Positions 56,564 to 64,000 of a stretch of DNA of 64,000 bases are shown here, in pieces (position 1 is the stretch's first letter; each line of letters begins with the position of its first letter). The notes below the pieces were generated by a model that worked only from the letters and a program-made list of their open reading frames with translations, was not told the DNA's origin and made no database searches. The DNA is from Semisulcospira habei (taxonomy: Eukaryota; Mollusca; Gastropoda; Semisulcospiridae): NCBI GenBank assembly GCA_036245525.1, contig BTPG01000004.1:15878264-15942263 (forward strand). The letters are read 5' to 3'. Both the position numbers and the translations under genes were made by a program.

Positions 56564-56616
56564 GACGTCGTGGGCAACTCCTATAAAATCTTCGTTCGCG
56601 AAGTCAAGCCAAGAGA
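56564..56616 (-). mobile_element. 53-bp LINE 3'-end insertion
   Basis: GACGTCGTGGGCAACTCC to AAGTCAAGCCAAGAGA is the complement of 4940-4992, the 3' end of the deleted LINE. It is flanked by TTA at 56561-56563 and 56617-56619. Copy A reads straight through (TTATTACTAAGTAAAG), so it is the empty site. Confidence 0.8.
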
Positions 56617-56619
56617 TTA

Positions 56620-58651
56620 CTAAGTAAAGTTTGTACAATTTCCCCGAAACATGTAGTGAACTTCCGATGTAAGAAAATAGCAGCGGACCTCGTGGTTGGG
56701 ACGTATGGAATAGGGTTCGTACGTCCGATATTGTTGTAAGCAACTGCGTGTGTGCGGAATGGGGGCCTGGGCAACTCAGGTGGTAGTGTCCTGTTACAGG
56801 AAACTTTGGATATAACAAAATGTCAAGGGACTCAGAATGTCACGAATTCGAAACGTGACTTTGTGAGGTCAAACTTTGTTGAAACATTTCCGGTGGCATG
56901 TCTTCGAAATCATCTTTATGTTGGCCAGATGTTGGGGGGAAAAAACCATGTAGAAAAGAGATTAACGCTTTTGTTTTCGGCCACTTGGGGTGGGGGATTC
57001 CCCCACCCCCAGTAGCAAAAACAAAAGCGTGTTGTGTGGTGTCGGAGTTGGGGTGAAATGGATCTTTTGTGACTGAAATCGTTGTGGATTCCCCAGTTGC
57101 CGAAAAGTGTGGGAGTGGGGTGGGAATTGGGGTGGAATGGATCTTTCGTGAATTTTCAAAGGTAGTGCTTGGTCTTCTTGACATCGTCTTCAAATGTAAT
57201 GATCAATCCATTTCTGGCATCTGGGGCATGTACTAGTAAATACCAATGACTAGAATCTGCATCATCTCAACTTGACAATAATATCAGATTGTATAATAAT
57301 CCAACAAAACTTTGAACATAAAAACTGTGATTACGATCGGTGTCTGTGTTGAATAGCTAATGATCGATCAATAATAACACAATACGTCAGTACTGTATCC
57401 CATCGTCAAATATTACTCTTTAATGAGTTTAACGTCAACATTTCGGCGTTAATCAGCGAGATTTGAAATTGTCATGCGACTGTGATGCTACCACCCCTTT
57501 GGCTCCATTAAACTTCATTCTTTATTATCACGAAACACTTAAAAACGCCATAAATCGTCTGTGAAAAGCCGGTTCGCAGCTGGTGCCGGTCTTGTACGCC
57601 GCCATGTTAGTTAGGGCCCGCAACTCTCGGTGCGCATCTAGAGTTACTTCCATGCAGTAAGACACACCTTTATGTTGCCATTTTTCGCCCGTTAGACTTC
57701 AAACGCGCCACCCTTGCCCAGCTGTTGTCGATTTGGGAGATCTAATTGTGGGAGGAAAACACAAGGCGGTGGCTGGAACTTTCTTGAAGTCACAGTCTGG
57801 GCCCAGATGATCACCTCCGTCTGAGGAACACACCTAGAGACGCACAAGTAAATTAGGCTATTTCTTCAAAGATCTAGAAGCAAAAACGCTACCGACACGC
57901 AAAGGGTTAGGAGATTTGTTCAAGTACGATTTCACAGTAAGAGGCATACTTTATTATTATTATTCTTTTAATATATAGCCCGTTTAGCCTCAGAAAGTCG
58001 AAGTCGTTTTACTCACATCTGAGCAAGCTTAGGCTTGTCCTTTTTTTTTAAAAGGAAATTCTCTTCCACTGCAGAGGCTCATGAAAATCTGTGCCTTTTT
58101 TGGGACGGTTGAGGGTGGCTGCAGGACTGCTGAAAACTTGCTCTCTTTCGTTTTTCCTCCCCGAGAAACAAAAACACTCTTTTTCGTTGAATGTTTCCAA
58201 CTTTGTTGCTGTCTGTCCAGGAACCTTTTGGGGTCGCTGTTCTCCGGGACGTGAGAAAATATATATTTTAACTCCCTCACTGCACGTGGGCGTAGATTAT
58301 ATTTCAGTTTTAAATCACTGTAAACTGAACGTGAAGAACATGGATACAAAGTGGTTTCAGCAAGGGGGCTCATGAAGATAATGTGCCTCTTGCAGTTGGG
58401 TAATGTTCTCTTTTTCTCGAACCAGGAAATGGGCCTAAATTCGTGAGCCCCATTTTTCGCGTTTCCAATCGTACGTAAATACCTCCCACGAGGTTTTGGT
58501 CGACCTCTGATGTTTAACGGTAGTGCCTGATTCGTGTTGGAATATCGTAGTCAGTCTTCATTTCAAGCGTCAAGTTAATCAGGCAGCCTACATGAGAAAC
58601 TTAGGACTAGGCATACGCGTGCTGCTCTGTGGTTTTGGGTCTTACGGTTCT
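56620..58651. other. Mostly unassigned stretch (copy B)
   Basis: Counterpart of 33991-36030, including the small hairpin at about 56961-57025 and the H7 end at about 57885. No gene. Confidence 0.45.
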
Positions 58652-58694
58652 GGGGGCCAGTTGCATGCGTGAGATTACTCACGCAACTGGCCCC
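58652..58694. mobile_element. Short H5 hairpin (copy B)
   Basis: Counterpart of 36034-36076. Confidence 0.75.
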
Positions 58695-59414
58695 AAGAGC
58701 TACATCATTTATGTGAGGCTCCAACCAACGCCTAAGGTATTTGGACAACGTCAAATGACAGATTATCATTTCTTCAAGGCACGAACGCCATGAAAGATTT
58801 ACTTTTTGAAAGCGACGTCAACCGCCCTTCACTCCTCCACCTCAACCCCTATCTAATTCAGTCCCGTTATCTGCCTACGGTTCACCCCATTCCAACATCC
58901 CACTAACTATCCACCAACCCCCTCCGCGTCCCCGTTTATAATGATATGATTTAACAGCGACATTTCAAATCATAGGCATGGACATATAAAATACATGTAT
59001 GTTTTTTTTAATGTAATTCAGTCCACTATACTAGGAAGCCTTTTCTCGTATCTTTCTGATCTGCCCGCCCCCCCCCCCCCCCCCCACCCCCCACCCTCTG
59101 TCACCACACCTTTGACCCCCCCCCCCCCCACCACCACCACCACTGTCATCTCAGATCATCTCAATCTCTTCTGAAACAAAAGAACAAAATCCGACCCACC
59201 CAGCAAGCTTTCCAACCACCCGTGACCGTCCTCAAGTCTCGCCGTGACATGGGTCACGTTACCCACGATGTGACACACCCGATTCGCGTTGTGACGGAAA
59301 ACTAAGTCTGAATGACATTTGTACGCTACGCACAACCTGCGGGACACCCCTCTGCTTGAGGAAGTACGACGTAGATGAAGCACACATCGACTCAAATCGG
59401 CGCGGAGTGTATGT
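58695..59414. other. Unassigned, with poly-C (copy B)
   Basis: Counterpart of 36077-36794; poly-C lengths differ. Confidence 0.4.
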
Positions 59415-59528
59415 CCCAGCCAGCAAAAGATCCTGGGGCCGCTGTCTGCCGTAGTGGGCCCGCGCACAGCAGTGCGTGGGCCTTCTGGGGTGGATGGTCG
59501 GCCCGATGACCTTTTGCTTTCTGGGTTG
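59415..59528. repeat. H9 foldback (copy B)
   Basis: Counterpart of 36795-36908. Confidence 0.7.
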
Positions 59529-59681
59529 ATGGATACAGCATATCCCTAAAGGACACCCACTACTGCTTATTCTCTTCTCTTCCACTGGACGCACATATTG
59601 TGTCTGAAATCTTTGTTCATTTAACGACCAAAAAAGTCCAACCACAACCTGTCCAAGGAACAAAGATACAAATTGGTCTCA

Positions 59682-59759
59682 GCAAGAGGCATCGATCTTC
59701 ATGAGCCCCCCCCCCCCCCCCCCCAGTCGCGGGGGCTCACGAAGATCTATGTCTCTTGC
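59682..59759. repeat. H1 hairpin with poly-C tip (copy B)
   Basis: Counterpart of 37076-37139, with a longer C run. ATTTATTGTGTC upstream in copy A is shortened to ATTGTGTC here (about 59597). Confidence 0.8.
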
Positions 59760-60049
59760 AGCTTTTTTTTTCTCAGCAGTATTTATATTCGAAGTTTCTT
59801 AGAAGCGAAATAGGTATAATACAAAGGTGATTTCAGTCCTGAGTTGTCAAGTCGCCGTGTACCTGTCCGACTTTTGTTATTTTTAATAATTATGACCTTG
59901 TTTTTAGCAAAGTCGACTGTAAACCAAGTGAAATTCAGTTTCTTGTCTGTTGTTACTTTGCGTGTATTGATTTTTCCCCCCTGTTTTGCGATTTGAGCCT
60001 TTTTGTTAAGGGATACTGAACAATATAAGAGTGATTTATTATTATTATC

Positions 60050-60058
60050 ATCATCATC

Positions 60059-60106
<48 letters not shown>
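60050..60106. repeat. (ATT)n microsatellite (copy B)
   Basis: Shorter than in copy A. Confidence 0.96.
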
Positions 60107-60107
<1 letters not shown>

Positions 60108-60151
60108 CTTGTTAGCAAGTCTGAGTTCTGAGTTAATCTTCATAGCTCATA

Positions 60152-60219
60152 GGTGTGCCGGTCGGTGATTTTGGGTCTTACGGCTGGAAGCCGTTAAGTC
60201 CAAAATCACAGACTCGCAC
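60152..60219. repeat. H4 hairpin (copy B)
   Basis: Counterpart of 37553-37620. Confidence 0.75.
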
Positions 60220-60615
60220 ACATATCAAAACAAAACCTCCTTTACATTAAACAAAACAAACAAACAAACAAACAAACAAAAACACGGAAGCCCAGGTTTT
60301 GCTGTGAGGCGATTCACTGATCAGTTTCAGATGGCGACTCACATGCTATACATGAGTATATGTGAACCTATGCTACTTGAAGATTAAAGAATTTCCCTGC
60401 ATGGCGAATCATGTCTGCAGGGTTTTTGTGGTGACAGTGGCCGGGTAGGGGGTGTCTAGGAACGGGTGCCCATAAGACTTACCGGAACCACCCCGAATAG
60501 AGCGTTGTTTGGGTGGCGGCGCGAACTGTCGGGTGTGAGTGACAGGGCCAGTCGCCGGCGAAATCAAGCTGATATCATATCCGCTGACTAGACCGCTCAG
60601 TCGCAGCCTGAACCC

Positions 60616-60824
60616 TCAACTCATTCAGCTCGACGGCCGTATTTCCCAAATTTTGGAGGCGTCATGTAACGACTATGCACCTGTTGCAGGAGATGGATCG
60701 ACCATGATAATTCAAGGGTAGTGCCAGATTAGCTTGGTGCCGACAGGCTAATCTGGCACTACCTTTGAATTATCATAGTTGACCAGTCTCTCCTGCTGTA
60801 GTGCGTCAGGGCTGAATGGGTTAA
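60616..60824. mobile_element. H2-type element (copy B)
   Basis: Counterpart of 38028-38226. Confidence 0.7.
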
Positions 60825-60939
60825 ACTTGTTTCATAAGAGCAGTATTCAGACCTTCATTTGGGCGTTCTTTGGATCATTGGTTGCTTTGGACGCTCAGAG
60901 AAAATGCTAAAACCGAGAGAAGGTGAACATGGTCTAATT

Positions 60940-60967
60940 GCAAGAGACCTAGATCTATGCCTCTTGC
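60940..60967. repeat. H1 hairpin with deleted tip (copy B)
   Basis: Only GCAAGAGACCTAGATC and TATGCCTCTTGC remain. Relative to 38342-38407, 38 bp between two GATC words are gone. Confidence 0.9.
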
Positions 60968-61134
60968 TGACACCACTTTTAACTGACACGTACTTTGGAC
61001 GAATGGGACTGTGGCGTTGAATTAATACAGATGTTAGAAGCACAATCTGCGACCGCGTGCAGTGATAAAGGTTAAGAAAAAAATGGGAAATACCTGTCAG
61101 AGGAACACGTCACGAGTGAATAAGTGTGTCGGAC

Positions 61135-61520
61135 GGTCCGTGGCGCAGAGGTAAAAGAGCCTGTCACCAATGCTAGAGGTGCGAGGTTTGATACCCGGTT
61201 CCGGCGTCGGACTTTTCTCCTCTAGTAAGTGTCACCGTTAACTCGGGGGGACCGTCGGGGGTTCCGCTTTCTGTGGGTACTTCGGCTCTTCCTTCCCCCG
61301 CCCCCACACTATTTTGGTATCAATTTTAGTCCACTTAATCAAATTTCAAATATAAACGATCTGAATTTCCGAAACTTCAGTAGCTCGCTTGAGCTTGCCC
61401 TTAGCACCAGGTGAATGTTCTGTGTTTATGTACAGTGTGTGAGTGAATGCGCGCGATTCACGTTCGCGGCGGCGCTTTGAGCAGATTTTCAATTGGGATA
61501 AAGCGCCTATTTAATGCGTT
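61135..61520 (+). mobile_element. SINE2 (copy B)
   Basis: Counterpart of 38574-38968. It lacks a few bases near 61383 (CAGTAGCTCGC against CAGTAGGCGGCTCGC). Confidence 0.8.
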
Positions 61521-61680
61521 GATTGATTGATTTATTTATTTTATGGTTGCCAGCAGTTATTGCGTAGATTCTCAGTAGAGAGACGCAGTCGTACAAGTCA
61601 GCGTATGGTCACAGAGGGTCACACGCATGACTTACAAGCCCGTGTCTGTCGAGAAAAAGTGATCGCGATCTAATTGCGAG

Positions 61681-61769
61681 ACTGAGGCATAGATACTCAG
61701 GCCCCCCCCCCCCCCCCCCACCCCCCCCCCCCCCGACTGTGGGGGCTCATGGAGATCTATGCCTTTTGC
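61681..61769. repeat. H1 hairpin with long poly-C tip (copy B)
   Basis: Counterpart of 39126-39196; the C run is expanded. Confidence 0.7.
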
Positions 61770-61974
61770 TGAGACCAGTTTGTGTCCATGTTCTCTGGAC
61801 AGTTTGGCTTTTGGTCCGCGTTCAGTGAACACAGATTTAAGAAACAAACGGTTAGTTTAGGTTAAAACTGGGACAGCTTTAATCAGTTGTATCTGCCGAC
61901 TTGCACATATATATATTTTTTTAAAGTTGCCGTGACTGCCGGGACGCCAGAATCATTCAACCGCAAGAGGCGTT

Positions 61975-62081
61975 GGGCAGCAAGAGACATAGAACCTCGT
62001 GAGGGCAGCATAGGAGATAGGGCAGCAAGAGACATAGAACCTCGTGGCCACCGCATTCGCGGGGGCTCATATGTCTCTTGC
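61975..62081. repeat. Minisatellite, 2 units, and closing hairpin (copy B)
   Basis: Two arm units (61975-62046) where copy A has 22, followed by the same H1 right arm, ending at 62081. CTCGTGGCCACC here against CTCGTGAGCCACC in copy A. Confidence 0.95.
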
Positions 62082-62464
62082 TGCCCTTATGTTGTATCAG
62101 TTTAGTTGGACGGCTGGGCTGTTTTCGCTTTGGATTTTTAATGGATTAACAAGACAAATTGTAGCCGCGGGATGGGAAGTGGTTAACTTGAAAGAAAATG
62201 AATCCTATTTCTGTATGTTGTTAATTGCATTCATATTGTCGCGCTTGTAACCCCTTCGCTATCACTGATCACGGATTTCGCGTTAGGAACCACTACTCAC
62301 GCTGATCGACATTCGCGTGAGGAATACCCCAAAAAATGTGGCCAAAAACGGGCATAAAGAACATAGGACAAACAAGAGACAGAAATTTTCATGAGCCCCC
62401 GCGACTGCGCCCGCACCCTCACCCCAGGTGACTGAGACGGCCTACAGATTTCGTTCTTAATGTT

Positions 62465-62531
62465 TGCTGCTCTGTGATTTTGGACCTTACAGCGTAAGGC
62501 CGTAAGGTCCAAAATTTACAGACCAGAACAG
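62465..62531. repeat. H4 hairpin (copy B)
   Basis: Counterpart of 40744-40810. Confidence 0.75.
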
Positions 62532-62597
62532 ACATTTGTATCTTTTCCCACCGAAAAGACAATTACTTTCTTGATGAGTGAGAGAAGTAATTAGTTT

Positions 62598-62901
62598 GCA
62601 CTCTACCCCTGATGGATTAGTTCGGGGTGATAATGGACGGCCCTAACGGGCGGGTTATGAGGAACAGGGGCAGCTATTGCCCATGCACTACGACCTGAAC
62701 ACTGATCAAGTTGGGCGCACTGCCACTGTACCACTGGACCGTTCAACGGACATGCTATTGAACAATGCCGTCTTTTTTGTCCCTTGGATTGCGAGCCTAG
62801 CTGCCGAAGCCGAGATGGGGACTCGAACCCACCACCCTTTGCACCTTTTCGCTCCGACGATTAACCGCCTAAGCTATTTTGGACTCGGCACTCTACCCTT
62901 G
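62598..62901 (-). mobile_element. SINE3 with target duplication (copy B)
   Basis: Counterpart of 40877-41180, same flanking duplicates. Confidence 0.75.
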
Positions 62902-63417
62902 TAAGAGCACAAGGCTATAATTATTATTTAGAGAATATGCAGAGGCAGATAACGAAGGAACAAGTAAATACTACGAACTTGAAGCGACGCAATCGCCAAA
63001 CGGATACAAACTACAAACTAATATGCACACACACACACACAAAATAATTACAATGTACACTGATATAAATCGTTCAGTTCATTGAACCAACAAATAATTG
63101 CTTGTATGTGCACTTGTCTTCACTTTGGTCAGTTAACTATGACATCACTTGTATGACATCATAGCTACTTGTAATATTTCTGAAGAACATTGACATTACA
63201 AATTACGTCATCCTTTGTTTACATTGTGATGTGATTTTTGTTTACATTTTGTCATATGACAACATTAGCTACAGAAGGTTAGTAAAACTGACGTACTCTC
63301 AATATTGTTGTTATTTTTTTTTCAACATAATTATTGTCTCCTGCCCTTCCGCTGATTTCCTGCTCAAACAGGCATTTTTTATTTCTATTTGTTTTTCGCG
63401 CTCTTGATTCCACTAAA

Positions 63418-63528
63418 CCCAGTTGGCAAAAGGTCGTCGGGCTGATTTTGGCTGCCGTTGACGCGCTCACTGAAGTGCGCGGGCCAACGTCAGCCGATGC
63501 CAGCCCTATGATCTATTGCTCGTTGGGA
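63418..63528. repeat. H9 foldback, decayed (copy B)
   Basis: Counterpart of 41711-41821. Confidence 0.55.
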
Positions 63529-63914
63529 AGCGTCGACCTCTCCGTTCGGTTTTTATTGTCGTCTGCCTGCGGGATATATCAAGACGCTTCATCTCTCCCT
63601 GTGAAGAGAGCTTCGCGGAAACGAGTAACGGGCCTTGGGCCGCGGACAGGCAAATGATGATCGACTGCAGTCCTCCTGGGAAACTCCTTCCATCTGCAAG
63701 AGGCTCATAGATCTACAAAGATTCACAAACCTCTGTAGGGTGTCCTTTATGGAAGTCTCATTTGTCGCATAGTGCTAGACAGAATGTACAGATTCGCACA
63801 GTCGATTCTTTGCCAGTCTGCAGAAGCCCAGATCTATCAATGACGTTTTCCTGCCACGACTTTTTGTTGAAGTCTGTGTTCCTCCTGCTGACGGGAAACA
63901 ATATTTGCATCCGT

Positions 63915-63924
63915 TGTCCTCAAA
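63915..63924. other. Empty site of the RTE-like insertion
   Basis: TGTCCTCAAA occurs once here; in copy A the equivalent TGTGCTCAAA is doubled around the insertion. Confidence 0.9.
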
Positions 63925-64000
63925 AGGAGGAGGTTAAAGAAGGTATAGTCGAGAAATGGATCATGGCTTGATAAGGCGACTCGCGCCTCGGAAATAATGA

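Overview
This looks like non-coding, repeat-saturated DNA from a metazoan nuclear genome, most likely a marine invertebrate and plausibly a gastropod mollusc. The evidence is dense (GA)n, (CA)n and (ATT)n microsatellites, broken L2/CR1-like and RTE-like LINEs, tRNA-derived SINEs, and no gene-like open reading frame. The species cannot be fixed from this window. I found no intact host gene and no rRNA or functional tRNA gene. The long open frames are translated microsatellites, a 45-bp minisatellite, retrotransposon debris or the N gap.

The dominant and most interesting content is a swarm of short foldback elements. I group them by internal palindrome: H1 (arms start GCAAGAGGCATAGAT), H2 (arms carry TTCAAGGGTGGTGCC), H3 (CGGATACGCGGC), H4 (GATTTTGG..CTTACGG), H5 (CCAGTTGCATG), H6 (GGATTAAAAGCCCGG), H7 (GTAGCGGTTTTAGTCGCG), H8 (GTCAAAGGAAT) and H9 (AGCAAAAGGTC plus GTGGGCCCGCGC). 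Where the ends can be read, several families share one format: TTAA, then CCC or CTC, then (A/T)TT at both ends in inverted orientation. That fits a TTAA-targeting, piggyBac-like non-autonomous group (inference). Several copies are chained, with one TTAA serving two elements, and stem bases covary between copies.

Layout: 1-8 kb holds hairpin elements, compound microsatellites, a decayed L2-like LINE (3.16-4.85 kb, +) and a deleted LINE (4.93-5.47 kb, -). About 8.27-19.9 kb is an anomalous block with no recognisable elements and strong C over G bias; it includes a 622-base tract with a single G. 20-28.6 kb is again dense in hairpin elements. 28,599-43,347 (copy A) and 50,012-64,000 (copy B, running off the window) are near-identical direct copies of about 14 kb, separated by 43.3-48.5 kb of single-copy hairpin-rich DNA, a 500-N gap and a 1.0-kb TTAA element with long inverted repeats. 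The copies may be a real segmental duplication, or two haplotypes scaffolded in series.

The two copies act as a natural before-and-after experiment. Copy A carries an RTE-like insertion with a 10-bp target duplication whose empty site is in B. Copy B carries the 1.0-kb TTAA element whose empty site is in A, and a 53-bp LINE tail absent from A. A hairpin-derived minisatellite has 22 units in A and 2 in B. One H1 hairpin has lost its tip (38 bp) in B.
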